Positions 33,702 to 44,890 of a stretch of DNA of 64,000 nt are shown here, in pieces (the first letter of the stretch is position 1; each line of letters begins with the position of its first letter). The stretch is taken from assembly GCA_024180945.1 (NCBI GenBank), contig JAKSGN010000033.1, positions 496,001 through 560,000 on the forward strand. The letters run 5' to 3'. A program made the position numbers and the translations under genes. This DNA comes from Macrophomina tecta. Lineage: Eukaryota; Ascomycota; Dothideomycetes; Botryosphaeriales; Botryosphaeriaceae. The notes under the pieces are model-generated. The model was not told where the DNA came from and did no database searches. It saw only the letters and a list, made by a program, of their open reading frames with translations.

Positions 33702-35745
33702 GCGTCCTTCAATCTTGCTGCGTGCAAAGCGGATGGTCTGGGTAAGTTAATTAGGAAAAAAAAAAAAAAAAAAAGAGAACCCCCTCCAAGGCTTGTTCTG
33801 AAGGTCTTCTTGCTGACTGCTGGCAAGGCATACTATCGCAGACTTCAGTTCGCAAGGACGCACCTGCCACGTTCTGCTCTACTGAGGAGTTTTGGAGTTC
33901 CATCGGGAGACGGCGAGTTGAGAAGTATTTTGTAGGAGAGTGTTCTTAATTTCTGGGCTATTGTATTGTAGCCGTCCGCTCGTTATGGTTTAATGGATTG
34001 GCCTTTCTATTACTATATTCCAACCAACTGACGTGAACCACTGGATACCCGCCATATTTTCTCCCGGCGTGGATTAGACTACAATCTACAGAAGACAACT
34101 GCTGCCCAGCTTCATTAATAAGCAGCCCCGTCCACTCCGAAGGCCTCTTGGTTTCACGCTGCAGACTTATTACTTTATCCACTGTCTGCTATATTCATCC
34201 GCCATTAGCTCGATCTCTATTTTCCCTCTCAAGCGCCTTTCCTACACGATGACGTTTACCGAAATAGACTCATGGAGTTGTAGGATCACGACGGCGCGTG
34301 GTAGCGGGGTGCGCGGGGTAAGAGGAGGCAGGGGGCAGGCGAAGATGAAGATGACGAGGATATTTCCGTGGGCTTTGCGGCGCCACAGGAGGTCCCAGGG
34401 GACGCCGGCGGCTCAGAAGCCGGCGTGGTACTTCTCATCCTCGGCGTCATCGCTCTTGTCGGCGCTTGTACGGGTCTATCCGATGGCAGAGATGGTAGGG
34501 AGCTTGCTCTGCGGGCAGGTGGGAGAGCGGCCCGTGTGGTGCTGCAACACCGCCCACCTGGGTCATGTTGTTCCAATTGACGTGCAAGTTGCTTTCTCTC
34601 TCAGGTGATACGAAGGGAGAGGGTTTCAGGCATTATACTGACCCATCACGCCCCCGCGGGATATTCTTGAGGCAGCCTGGTCTCTTGCAGAAGCCCGGCG
34701 AACAGGCTGACGAAGTATGCTGCGCCCTCGCTACGGAAGCCCCAGTCGCTCTCGAGGCAGCGCGAGCAATGCCACGCCATTCAAGTGAAGCCGTACTCGA
34801 TTACCCGCGGAGAGAAGATGTACCCCTGAAACTCCCGGCCCCTGTCGTAGAGCGGGTCCGACATTGAGTTGTACTGATGCCCTTCGATGACGGCGAACTC
34901 GCCTGTGGCCCCGGTCGAACATCCGAAGCCGAGATGGAATCGCCTGGTCCGGCCGGAGGCGTTCCTTCCCGGCTATAAGGATCCCTCGGTGCAGCTCGCC
35001 GCCGGCGAAGCTGTGACGGAGATGGACGCAGTAATCCTTCGAGAGGGCGACTGTGCGCAGTGGGAGCTGCGGACGATTTGCTGGCAGTGAGAACAAGCAT
35101 GGTCTCTGTACGTCGAGGCGATCCTGTTCACGCCGGTCTTGTACGTTGGGTGGGTTCCGGCTGGATGAGGCGTGAGGTATTGGACGTGGAGCCAAGGGAG
35201 GGTGTGTTGCGTGGGACCGTAAGGCTGAGGCTGTGCCTATACAGGGATGTACCAAGGCGGCAACCCATCATCTGCAGAGCTGCAGCTCTGCATATCCTGC
35301 CCAATTCCATTGCAGCACCACCGTTGTATTCGCTCATTGCTCCTCTCCTGCAACGGTTGTTTTCTTGCGGCGTCTAAACCAGTTGATTCGTTTCCCGCAC
35401 ACTCTGTGGTTGTCAATGGCAGGTCTCGGGTTGCGCAGTTGAAGTTACTCCTTTGCTGGCTCAATGGATGGCCGGACTGGCCCCAAAATTGGTCAGCACG
35501 TTGTATGGATGAGTCTAAGCATCTATGAGGACAAAGCCAGATGTCCCGGCGGCCATACATCTGATTCATCGCCCCGACTCTCCACATGACTGTAGTAGAC
35601 TGTCTTTCTGTGCTGCTCGCAGAGCAGCGTTTCAATGATACTGCAGCGGTGGACGAGCACTGGTTCCGGGGCGGCTCGGCCGAGACAGCGGGCCTGTGGG
35701 GCAGTAGTGCGAGGCTGGGATCGCTCCGAGAGCTGCGGGTGCCCC
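33702..35745. other. Gene-poor region with poly-A tract
   Basis: A 20-base A-run at about 33754-33774 follows the preceding gene. Between 34.2 and 35.2 kb several minus-strand frames are open, one reading NSMSDPLYDRGREFQGYIF before a stop, which looks like a decayed coding sequence of unknown type. No intact gene seen. Confidence 0.35.
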
Positions 35746-36943
35746 TGTGCGACACGCCCAAGTGGGTGCCGCCTTCACGGAGAGCTGGTAGGGCTGGCAA
35801 AGCAGTGTTTTGCATATTGCCGCATCACCGAGCAGAACCGATGCCGGTGGTCTCCGAAATCCGTGCATCCGATTTGTGTATACGCGCCGCCAAGTAGATA
35901 GCGCGCAATACATCAAGCGCCGTGCTCCATCTCTCACAGGTTATTCGCCCTTCGCGTAGAACCGCGCTAGTAATCGCGCGCTTATTCACTTGCCCCTCTC
36001 GTCCCAAGCGGGCAATGGACGACAGTCCAACATCGTGAGGTCGTCCAACGCACCGTCGAAGGACGCCAACGCCGGCAATCCTCCTCCGCCCGATTCGTCA
36101 GACGCTCCGATCCTCAATGCGGATGTGCTGGAGGTGTGGTGGAAGTCTTGCAAAGTCATGCGATGACGTCAAGGTTTATACGAGGCTCACCGGGCCTGAA
36201 ACGTATGACATCTGGCTCACGGAGCTGCAGCTGGCCGCTAAAATGTACGGCTTATGAGCCTTCGTAGATTTAAACATCGTTATCCGGGAGCCTTACGGCA
36301 ATATATAGAAAGGCTACTTCAGGCTTCTTAGTAGCAGGGCAGCGGTGTTACCACACCCCTCCGTCTAGCCGCATATGTATGTATCTGCACGGCGTACACC
36401 TAGCGAATCACCGCACGCCGTATTTGCACGCATCCAAGCCAGGGTTGGCACGACGCGCTACATGGACTCCCGGAGCTCCGCATACCTTCACCTTGGGTAG
36501 AAGGCGATGCCTGGAACGTCCGTACGTGGCTTCGTGGCGAACTTCGGCACAAAGTGGAGGCTGCTCACTGCCCAAGGCGTTACTCTACCAACGGAGTTCC
36601 TTCTGCAACACCTCCTGCGCGCTGCAGAGCTGCCAGAGTGGCGCCCGTGGCGTCAGGTAATTACAGGAGTGGAAAGGCCATAAGAAAGCCGAAGGCTTTC
36701 CATCTGAAGGAGACTCCATCAAAATGATCACCCAGCAATGTGCCACGACCGGCGGGGATACCAAGCAACAGGCGTCTCCGGCTCTCCAAGGAAAAGGAGC
36801 CAAACGTGGCAGAAACCCTACGAAACGAGGCTCCGACCATGCCAAGCCGGCGCTCTGCATATTTCCGCATCACCACACGTTTCTGTCACCGGTCTCCGCG
36901 CATCTGTTCTGGACGTATAAATAGGTAGGTAGCGCTTGACACA
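35746..36943 (+). mobile_element. Degenerate short LTR retrotransposon relic
   Basis: Two related segments, about 35746-35912 and 36739-36943, both begin TGTGC and end ACA. They share GCATATT-x-CCGCATCACC, a GGTCTCCG block, GTATA and TAG-x-TAGCGC in the same order; the right copy has GTATAAATA. They look like diverged LTRs around an 830-bp interior with a gag remnant. No matching target duplication found, and the left boundary is uncertain. Confidence 0.5.
36008..36330 (+). pseudogene. Copia-like gag N-terminal remnant
   Basis: Reads NAPSKDANAGNPPPPDSS, then in the next frame VKVYTRLTGPETYDIWLTEL and QLAAKMYGL-stop-AFVDLNIVIREPYG. The L-x-G-x-E-x-Y-x-x-W pattern is the usual start of Copia-type Gag (UBN2/DUF4219-like). 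The stop stands where the family has Trp, i.e. TGG to TGA, as expected from C-to-T change on the opposite strand. One frameshift and two stops; no pol sequence follows. Confidence 0.6.
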
Positions 36944-37255
36944 GCAAGGATACCCGGGCGTCCGCAGGCGCAAGTCCTGAAGACTCGGCGGACGGCGCAG
37001 CTGCAGTGCCAGAAGCTGGGGGATCCGGCGGCGCTGGAGCTCGGTGACAGCGCGGAAATCGGGCGAGTGAGGTGCGGCGCCTCAGCATGGGGCACGGGCG
37101 TCATCTGGCCGGCGCTAAGCGGGATTTGCGTATTCGCGTTGGTGCGTGTTCGGTTCCTGTATGCTGTCACGGAGGCTGGCGGGAGAGCAGGTGGGGAAGA
37201 AAGCGATGGATGTTTGCTGAGGGCTCGCTCGGAGGCGCGCAGGTTCCGACTCCGA

Positions 37256-37287
<32 letters not shown>

Positions 37288-37737
37288 AGCGGCGGGCAGA
37301 CGGGCAGGCAGGCCCAGGACAGGCAGGCGGGCGGCGGGCGGCGGGCGGCGGGCGGCAGCCTCTGTTTGGCTGCACTCGCGGCCTAGCGCGCCTCGTTCCT
37401 TGCAGCGGCACACAATGGACGAGCCCTTGGGCCCTCCGCTAACTCTCCCTCTGACGACATGGCCATCAGCTCCTCTATCTCCCGCCCGCCATGCTGCTCC
37501 CTCGACGCCCCGTAACCCACCGCCCGCGCCGCCTGCAGCCCTGCCCCCCCTCTGCCCCTCCGCCTCGCGGGCCCACCGATTGACAGCACACGTCCACCAA
37601 CCGCCCGTAAGCGCGCTCCTTCCAGTGCAGCGGCTGTCCGCGGAAGCATGCACCGCCCCGGCCCTGTCGACCCTCCGCTGCCTATCCCCAAGTAGCCCGG
37701 TCCCCCGTCCGCTGCTGTCCTCCTCCCACCGCCCGCC
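36944..37737. other. GC-rich upstream region of LCAT-like gene
   Basis: Very GC-rich, contains the GGC microsatellite and pyrimidine-rich stretches; it probably holds promoter and 5' UTR. No coding feature supported. Confidence 0.4.
37256..37288. repeat. (GGC)n trinucleotide repeat
   Basis: About ten uninterrupted GGC units in the upstream region of the LCAT-like gene, followed by a GGCGGGC-type repeat to about 37355. Confidence 0.9.
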
Positions 37738-40602
37738 ATGTCCATCCCAGCAGACGACCCTTCCGCCACGGCCCCCCAGCAGAGGCCCCATCCCACCATG
37801 CCCAATGCGCTCCAAGACATCCGCTACAACACAATGGCGGGCTCCGGCCTGTCGACGCCTTCGGACGACGAGTCGGCCTCGCCCACCGAGCACGCCGCTC
37901 TCGACGCCCACTCGCTCGTCGGCGTCAGCATCGGCCACGCCCAAACACACTTCACCTCGCCCGCCACGCCCGCCGCTGAGAAGGCCGCCGCCATGGACGA
38001 CCTGATGGACGCCCCGTTTGGAGACTCAGGCGCGTACGGGTCCGAGGGCGCCAATGACTCCCGGCCGCTCGAGAGTCCGACCTCGTCGACGCCCACCGCG
38101 CCGGGCACCCACGCGCCAACCTCGCCCAAGGACAGCCCACCCCAGCCGGCCACTCCGAGACTCGGGGCCTCGCCGAAGAGGATGCCGTCGCCGTGGAGAT
38201 CGGGGCCCAAGGTCTTCCAGCGGTCCGACGACATCAGACAGTCGCTGCGCGAGAGCTTTGCCGGCCACAGGCGCCGAGCTTCTTCGGGCTCGCAGACCGA
38301 CGGCTCCAAGAAGCGCTTGCCTTTCAGCATGCCAAAGAGCCCCAACCTGCTCAACTTCTCGTTTCCTGGCCGCTCGGCTGGCCAGGACCGCCGCGATAGT
38401 AGTGATACCGCTTCTGCGTTGAGGAAGGGGAGGGCACAGACACTCATGGCTCCCTCAAGCCCTCGTCCAGACTTTGACTCGTCCTCGTCCAAAAATGCTA
38501 GTGGCTCCAATTTGTCTGCAACTTCGCGTCGCTCCACTTATCAGACCGACGGGTCAAAGTCCTCGCCTGACAAGTCTCCCGTTGCTCTGCAGCCAGCCCC
38601 AAACGTGACTGTTCAAACATCGTCTCCGTCCGCCGCGCGGCCACCGGTGCATAGGCAACTGACACAGGAGAGGCTGCTGCGGAGATCGGCCTCGGACGAG
38701 TCTCTGGTCCTCTACCGCACTCTTTCTCGTGCTTCTTCCCTTGGTGACGACAGTCGATTCGAACATGTGTCCGAGCAGGTGAACAGTCGCCTTAAGGCAA
38801 TCAAGGATTCTTGGCAGGACGCCAACTTCAAGCTCCCCGGCATGCCCTCAATGCCCACCATCAACATCTCTGCCTCCTTGACCGATCTCACCAGGGGGCG
38901 CTCTGGCTCGTTGAAGGGCTCTTCCACCAGCAGTTCGCGAAAGCCTACTCCGAGCCCACTCAATCTCAGTCGAGCGACCATCGAAAGTGCCAAGAAGAGC
39001 CCGAGGCCTGCCGGCTCTGCTGGTATGACGTCAGCCAGTGCCGCTCAGCATCCCTTCTTCACCAAAGCCGTGCAGGAACTGAAGGGTGATGTAGTGATTC
39101 TGGGAGGATATCGAGGCTCCATTCTACGCTCGGCAGAACCGCCTCATCGCCAGCTCTGGGTACCCATCAAGGTTGGGCTCAACCTGCGCAAGGTGGATCT
39201 GGAGGTCGGCCTGAACCCTGAGGATGACGAGACGATGGAGGAGCGCGTAATTCCTGGGGGCATGCTGACCCATGTCGGGCCAGTCGACATCGCACGACGC
39301 TTGTTCAAACGCTTGAGAGCGTCGGAAAACGCTGTCAATGGAGAGCTTCGCATACACGAGTATTCCTACGACTGGAGGCTCAGCCCCCACCTGCTCAGTC
39401 GCAAGCTCATCCAATATCTGGAAAAGCTCCCCTGCAACCAGCCCGGAACGCCGAAAGACAAGAGGGGGGCCATTGTCATTGCACATAGTCTGGGAGGACT
39501 GATCACCAGACACGCCATCAATCAACGGCCGGACCTGTTTTCTGGCGTTGTATATGCTGGCACGCCCAATACTTGCGTCAACATCCTGGGCCCTCTCCGA
39601 AATGGCGACGACGTCCTGCTAAGCTCACGCGTGCTCACAGCGCAGGTCAACTTCACCATCCGAACGAGCTACGCACTTCTACCTTTGGATGGGAAGTGTT
39701 TCTTCAACAAGCACACTAAGGAGGAGTATCCGATAGATTTCTTCGACGTCAAGACCTGGATAGACCATGCCCTTTCACCTGTCGTCGCAACTCCGCTGCC
39801 TCCGATGAAGGACAGTAGCGGTACCGGCATTACCGGCATCATGAGCTCCATGGCCAGCGTTCTTCCCTCTCTCGGCCGCAAAGGCTCCATTACGAAGCCC
39901 AACGACAGCAACCCCCTGCACTCCGAGAAGGAGAGAGCAAGGGCCGAAAAAGCCAAGGCCACGTCCGCCGCCAAAACCGCCAACGCCGAGGCCCGAGCCG
40001 AAGGTGGCGCAACGGGCAGCGGCATGGCGCCGCAGATGGGAGAGGGCGCAAGCTCACATAACACCTCTTTCAACAACAGCAGCAACCCCGCCACGGCCGT
40101 CACCCTTCCCCGCGACCAGGCCATTGCCTATCTCGACCGCACCCTCAAGGAGGTCAAACGCTTCAAGCAGGAACTTGCCTTCGACCCGGCGAAAGGACCG
40201 GACGCCGCAAACCTCTACCCGCCCGCCGCCGTCATCTACGGCAAATCCATCCCAACGGTGTACGGCGCTCGCGTCAACAGCATTGAGCAGATCAAACATA
40301 CGGATTGTTATGATGAACTGGCTTTCGCGAGTGGTGATGGAGTTGTACTGGCTCGCGCCGCCCAGGTGCCGGAGGGGTACAGCGTAGTCAGGGGCGGGTG
40401 CGTGAGTAGTGATAGGGGGCACGTCACGCTGTTGGGCGATCTGGAGGCAATTGGAAGGTGTTTGGCCGCTGTTGTCGCGGGGAGGAAGGCCGGGTTGGGG
40501 ATGGGGGAGGAGTTCAGGGGGGTGGGCGTGGGCAGCGGGAAGAAGGGGGGTGGTGGGGAGAAGGCGGCGGAGGGAGGTGTTGTTGCGAACGGAACTGCAT
40601 GA
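37738..40602 (+). CDS. Alpha/beta hydrolase, LCAT-like phospholipase/acyltransferase domain
   Basis: 954 residues, single exon. Residues 1-440 are Ser/Pro-rich, likely disordered and phosphorylated (SPSPRP, KSSPDKSP), with no signal peptide. The catalytic domain spans about 445-900. It opens GDVVILGGYRGSILRSAE and has the nucleophile Ser584 in IAHSLGGLITR, Asp867 in FASGDGVV and His895 in DRGHVTLLGD. The order Ser, then G-D-G-V/T-V Asp, then His is that of lecithin:cholesterol acyltransferase-like lipases. The stretch YSYDWRLSPHLLSRKL is also typical. A linker (about 690-830) with Ala/Lys-rich and Asn/Ser-rich runs is inserted before the Asp. It is probably a cytosolic or membrane-associated lipid hydrolase; substrate unknown. 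A second Met at 37798 is an alternative start. Confidence 0.85.
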   Translation: MSIPADDPSATAPQQRPHPTMPNALQDIRYNTMAGSGLSTPSDDESASPTEHAALDAHSLVGVSIGHAQTHFTSPATPAAEKAAAMDDLMDAPFGDSGAYGSEGANDSRPLESPTSSTPTAPGTHAPTSPKDSPPQPATPRLGASPKRMPSPWRSGPKVFQRSDDIRQSLRESFAGHRRRASSGSQTDGSKKRLPFSMPKSPNLLNFSFPGRSAGQDRRDSSDTASALRKGRAQTLMAPSSPRPDFDSSSSKNASGSNLSATSRRSTYQTDGSKSSPDKSPVALQPAPNVTVQTSSPSAARPPVHRQLTQERLLRRSASDESLVLYRTLSRASSLGDDSRFEHVSEQVNSRLKAIKDSWQDANFKLPGMPSMPTINISASLTDLTRGRSGSLKGSSTSSSRKPTPSPLNLSRATIESAKKSPRPAGSAGMTSASAAQHPFFTKAVQELKGDVVILGGYRGSILRSAEPPHRQLWVPIKVGLNLRKVDLEVGLNPEDDETMEERVIPGGMLTHVGPVDIARRLFKRLRASENAVNGELRIHEYSYDWRLSPHLLSRKLIQYLEKLPCNQPGTPKDKRGAIVIAHSLGGLITRHAINQRPDLFSGVVYAGTPNTCVNILGPLRNGDDVLLSSRVLTAQVNFTIRTSYALLPLDGKCFFNKHTKEEYPIDFFDVKTWIDHALSPVVATPLPPMKDSSGTGITGIMSSMASVLPSLGRKGSITKPNDSNPLHSEKERARAEKAKATSAAKTANAEARAEGGATGSGMAPQMGEGASSHNTSFNNSSNPATAVTLPRDQAIAYLDRTLKEVKRFKQELAFDPAKGPDAANLYPPAAVIYGKSIPTVYGARVNSIEQIKHTDCYDELAFASGDGVVLARAAQVPEGYSVVRGGCVSSDRGHVTLLGDLEAIGRCLAAVVAGRKAGLGMGEEFRGVGVGSGKKGGGGEKAAEGGVVANGTA

Positions 40603-41189
40603 TTGTGAGGGTGTGAAGGGTGGCGGAGTGAGTGGCGGCATTTTGCGATTGATATATGATACCTGTGTCTTTGCCTTTGGTGAGGATTACGCCTTTCTTC
40701 GATTGGAAAGGCGATGCTGACTTTTGTTACTTGTTCACTCCCATCACCGCATTTTAGCCTGGAGTTTTTTTTGTTTTGTTGCAACGCTAGAAAAACGAGT
40801 GATGAAGAGTGGAAATGTAACTGTACACACTGTACAATGCGAGGGCCTTTTAGAGCATACATACATGATGAAGTACAAACAATGGGAAAGACTCAACTCG
40901 AAACGATGCGCCCAGCTTGAAATCTCCTCTTTTCTTTTCTTTTCTTTTTTGCCACTACTTGTGTAGGAATTCCATCGCTCGCCTCAGGTGCTCTTCAAAC
41001 GATGAGCTGGAACATATTCATGGGATGATCCCATGATCGTCATGATACCAGGGAAATTAATTTAAGGGAGCCGTAGGAGTCGCACAGGTCTTTGATGTTG
41101 TATAAACATTGAGCTTCTCCGACCGCGCGAGCACATAACGAGGATGAATGAGCCGTGCCGGTGCAGAACGCACTTCGTTAGAGGATGTT
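40603..41189. other. Intergenic downstream of LCAT-like gene
   Basis: Contains 3' flank with T-rich runs near 40770 and 40925-40950. No gene seen. Confidence 0.4.
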
Positions 41190-41560
41190 AGAGAGAGTCT
41201 AATTAACAGCCTAGTATAATTTAATAAAGATAGGTTAGTATTCCTTATAACTGGGGGACTAGAGGGGCTCCCTTTATGCTTATAATAAGTGACTAGCTAC
41301 TAGCTATAACATTAATTTAGTATATTACTAGGGTAATACTATAGTAAGGCCTAACTAGAATAGCCTTAGCGTTTAAGAATAAGGTAATTCCTAGTACTAC
41401 TTCTATAATAGTGCGTTAGGCATTCTTACTAACGATGCGTACCGGCGGACTAACTCTATGCCGCCCCAATCTTAGTATCGTAATTAAGGGCGCGAAGATA
41501 GATCTACTTATATAAGACAGAACTAGCTCAAATCTACTAGAATAAGTGAATTCTGTTACG
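41190..41560. repeat. AT-rich, TpA-dense island (RIP-like)
   Basis: Abrupt shift to AT-rich sequence full of TA, CTAG and TTAG words and poor in CA/TG, unlike all surrounding DNA. This is the dinucleotide signature left by repeat-induced point mutation on transposons. No coding remnant can be read. Confidence 0.65.
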
Positions 41561-41617
41561 GCGATTATATTACACGCCAACATAGGCGATATTAAGAAAT
41601 ACGCAGCGTTGGATGGC

Positions 41618-41771
41618 TGTTACGGACCTACCTGTATATAGAGTTGTTGGGGCACGATTAGCCACTAGGCTGATCATTGCTGAACCTTTTGTCGACTGGG
41701 AGTCGACGGGAGGTTGGCCGAATGGTCTTACGCGCCGACTGAAACCCAACACGGTCGGGTCCGTCGTAACA
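41618..41771. mobile_element. Solo LTR, 154 bp, with 5-bp target duplication
   Basis: Begins TGTTACGG and ends CGTAACA, giving 7-bp inverted ends with the TG...CA boundary of LTRs. It is flanked by the direct repeat ATGGC at 41613-41617 and 41772-41776. Size and duplication fit a solo LTR left by recombination between the two LTRs of a small retrotransposon; a short MITE-like element is the alternative. Confidence 0.75.
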
Positions 41772-41776
41772 ATGGC

Positions 41777-42217
41777 CAAATGGCCTCCGTCCTGAACGGG
41801 GTGGAACACTTCCGAACGTCTAGCGGAAACAAATTTAGCAAGCTCAACCCCGCACCCCCTGCGGAACTCCGCAGCCTTAATCTTCCGCTCCTACCGACCT
41901 ATCAGCCTATGCTACGGCTCAGCATCTACTGGGATGAGGAGACCGCAAGACAAGCGGATAGCGGAGGAGCCAGTAGCCGGAGAAACAGAGGTTGAGGAAA
42001 CATAAGCGGAAGGGTAGGTTAGCACGGATGGAGGCCTAAGTTTCTACAACTTAATTCTTAGATTAATTCCTGAGGTTCCGGCCAGGCCTAAACAAAATGC
42101 AGCTCGCCAGGTCTCCTAGAACGCCATCGACTAGCAGAGCTGTTGCAGAAACACTACTCTCGACTTGACCCGACACACTCCACCTTGTTTGTACCTCCGA
42201 GGAAATATCGCTCAAAC
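41777..42217. other. Upstream region of the kelch gene
   Basis: No gene seen. Includes mixed GC and AT stretches adjoining the solo LTR. Confidence 0.35.
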
Positions 42218-43308
42218 ATGGTGCTCAAGGGACTCTTCTCAACTCCACTCATCTTCTCTACAGTCTTTACCCTCGCCTATTCACCTCCCCTTGCCCATTC
42301 ATCCCCCCGCCCCCGGAGACTATAGACTGTCCCCGCTGGCAGACATTCCTGAAGGCGGAAGGCAAGAACACGCAGCCGTCTTCCTCCCACCCGACACAAT
42401 CGCGATCGTCGGAGGCATCGCTCCAGATGCCAGTGCCAAAGTCGCTCCTTTCTCGTCCACGGACATGGTCCAGCTCTACTCGATCACCAACGACAGCCGG
42501 CGCACCGTGGCCCCCCTCACGAAGCCGCTCAACCACCCCAACGTCGCGGCCGCGAACGGCAAAATCTACGTCTTCGAAGGGGGGTTCGACGACGGCGGCG
42601 ACGAGCGGGCGGTAATGCGCGCGGTCCCGGGCTCCTGGGCGTACGATCCCGCGACGGACGCGTGGTCGTCGATCCCGCCACTGGAGCCGGCAAGGGCGCA
42701 GGCGGCCGTGGCCGAGTGCGGCGGCAAGATCTTCGTCGCGGGCGGCTTCACGGAGCTGATCCTGGCCGAGCAGAAACCGCTGCCGACGACCCTTCGCTCA
42801 CGTCTCGGCCTTCGACACCGACACCTCGGCGGGGGTCACCGACTCTCTTCTTCCCGCGGAGGCGAGGCATCTCCCGGAACCGCGCGACCATGCTCGGGCC
42901 GCTGTTGTGGAGGGGAAGATATATGTCATTGGCGGCTTCAACCAGACGGATAGCGTGTTCATCCTAGACCTCGACAGTCTCGAGGCTGGTTGGGAGACGG
43001 GCGCTGCGGGGATGCCGACGCCGAGGGCTACATATGCGTCTGGGGTGGTGGGGAAGAAGATATTCACCATCGGCGGAGAGGGGAACAGTAGTGCTCAGAA
43101 TGTCGTTCTCATCAAGGTGTTTGATGAGGTGGAAGTGTACGACGTTGACTCTGCCACCTGGACGCAGCTAAGTCCGCTGTCGAGTCCCAGGCAGAGCCCT
43201 GGTGTTGGTGTTGGCGGGAAGATATTCATACCTGGTGGTATGGAAACGGCGCCAGTGGGACCTTTGAGCAGATTTGACGTTTTTGTGCCTTCAGATGGAT
43301 ATTACTGA
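42218..43308 (+). pseudogene. Secreted kelch-repeat protein, two +1 frameshifts
   Basis: A signal peptide MVLKGLFSTPLIFSTVFTLA starts at 42218 but that frame ends after 35 codons. The homologous reading continues in the next frame (YRLSPLADIPEGGRQEHAAV) after the C-runs at about 42302-42316. Kelch units follow: NGKIYVFEGGF, GGKIFVAGGF. The frame shifts again at about 42787-42795 (one extra C in ACGACCCTT), then VEGKIYVIGGFN, GKKIFTIGGEG and GGKIFIPGGM to the stop. Each shift is a single extra base in a C-run, and everything else looks constrained, so either a young pseudogene or two sequencing errors. An intron could in principle explain the first shift, but I see no good donor/acceptor. Corrected length would be about 360 residues: a five- to six-bladed propeller, secreted. 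Confidence 0.75.
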
Positions 43309-43734
43309 AGGGAACAGCCTGCAGCTTCGAGAAAATGATGGCGGAGTGGAAAGTGTACTGATGGATTGGTGAGGAGGAGATAATTTGATGTTGTTGGAGG
43401 GTGCGTTATGCTGCTTCAGTAGCTTAGTCAGCACCAAGCGCTGGCCCTTAAGGCCAACGCCTGCTGCCTGCCTCCCTCTCCTAGGCGTGCCGACTTGCCT
43501 TCATCAATTGTACGGGTTGCCAAATAGACTATTTACAACAGATACTCGCCCGATTATGACCTTGCAAAGTCGTCTAAGCAAGTCCCGAATCTCTAATAGA
43601 CGAAACTCCGTTTTCATTAACAGAAGTGGCATAGACGTTACAGAAGACAAAATGAAAGCATCGCCAAAGACTCAGCCACCAGCTCACTTGGACACTGCTG
43701 AGCTGCTCAATTTCCTCTGATCTTCATTTCCAGT
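43309..43734. other. Convergent 3' intergenic region
   Basis: Lies between the kelch and NmrA-like genes. No gene seen. Confidence 0.35.
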
Positions 43735-44201
43735 CTATCCTGATCCTTTTTTCTTCTTCGCCGAGTTCTCCAGGAGCTGGTGAGTTTTGAGAAAGTCTGA
43801 AAAATTTGCCGGTTTGATTTCAGGGTACCTGGAATTGTCGTAATCGTCTCCAAAGGTAGTTTTGCCGCTCAAGATGTAGTATACCGCGGCGCTTCAAAGC
43901 TGGTCAGAAACTATTCTTTTACTGCCCTTTCTCTCAAAGGAATCTTAAGAAGAAGCAGAAGGAGCAGGGGAGAAGAAAGATTCAACTCACAGCACCGGAT
44001 TCTGCTGCACTCCCTGGCCCATGTTCTCGCGCAGCTCCTCCAAGCCGCACAATCTCTCAATCTCTGGCTTAAAGCCGCACACGTACTTGAACGCTTCCGC
44101 AATCTCGTGCGTACTCTTCCGGTCTCCCCTGACTGATCTCATGCATTGTATTCTCAGCACATGCCCGCAAAACGGCAACCAGGCGCGAGGGAAGACACTT
44201 G

Positions 44202-44232
<31 letters not shown>

Positions 44233-44890
44233 CGGGTAAGTACTCACACCTGAAAACGCCGGTGGCCGCCTGATCCAACGCCACCGCCGCAGTGTACTCG
44301 CCGCCATCAGCATATGTGGTCAAGTCCCAACGCTCCTCGCCAGACCCCCAGCACACCAGCTTCCTCTGAGCCGGCCGCCAAACGCCGATCCCGTACAGCA
44401 GCAGTTCCATAAAGCAACCCAGCATTACATGCACCCCCTGGACTCCTTCCTTCGCGTCCACGTACTCCTTGACCCGCTTCGACGACTCCTTGACCAGCAG
44501 CTCCCCGTACTCCAGCCGCGTGTAGTCGTACGCGAAGTCGCTCGGCAGGAAGCGCCGCACGCCTTCCTCGGCGCACAGGTCGGCCAGCAGGAGCTGCCCG
44601 CGGACCATGACCTCCTCGACGAGCGCGGCCTCGGTGACCGAGTAGCAGCAGATGACGACGTCGCAGCCGCGCACGAAGGCGCGCAGGGCGGCGGCGTCGG
44701 AGGCCGAGGCGCCGGTGACGATGGAGACGTGCGGGGAGTCGAGCAGCGCGGCGGGCACGTGGGAGGCGTCGCGCGTGAAGCCGCGGATGTGGAGGCCGCT
44801 GGGGTGGGCGGGCTGCCGCCGGAGGAGGGCGGCGGCGATGGAGCGCGCGAGGCGGCCGGTGATGCCTGCGATGCCGATTGTGGTGACCAT
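43735..44890 (-). CDS. NmrA-like / isoflavone-reductase-like NAD(P)-binding protein
   Basis: Exons 44890-44248, 44132-43991 and 43891-43735 give 313 residues, the usual length. The Rossmann fold opens with MVTTIGIAGITGRLARSIA (G-x-x-G-x-x-G). Then come CDVVICCYS, the family block VRRFLPSDFAYDY, and across the first splice GVFR-FRGDRKSTHEIAEAF, which matches relatives and fixes that junction. The end reads AVYYILSGKTTFGDDYDNS. Fungal members reduce phenolic substrates or, as NmrA, sense the NAD(P) redox state without catalysis; which applies here is open. Intron 1 contains a (GA)n repeat (44208-44233). A long in-frame extension upstream of 44890 is disregarded because homology begins at this Met. 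Confidence 0.88.
44208..44233. repeat. (AG)n microsatellite inside intron 1
   Basis: About 13 AG units within the first intron of the NmrA-like gene. Confidence 0.9.

Noticed and set aside
41553..41617. Second TGTTACGGCG start just left of the solo LTR
   Set aside because: Shares the first bases with the solo LTR but has no matching CGTAACA end or target duplication, so a second element cannot be shown.
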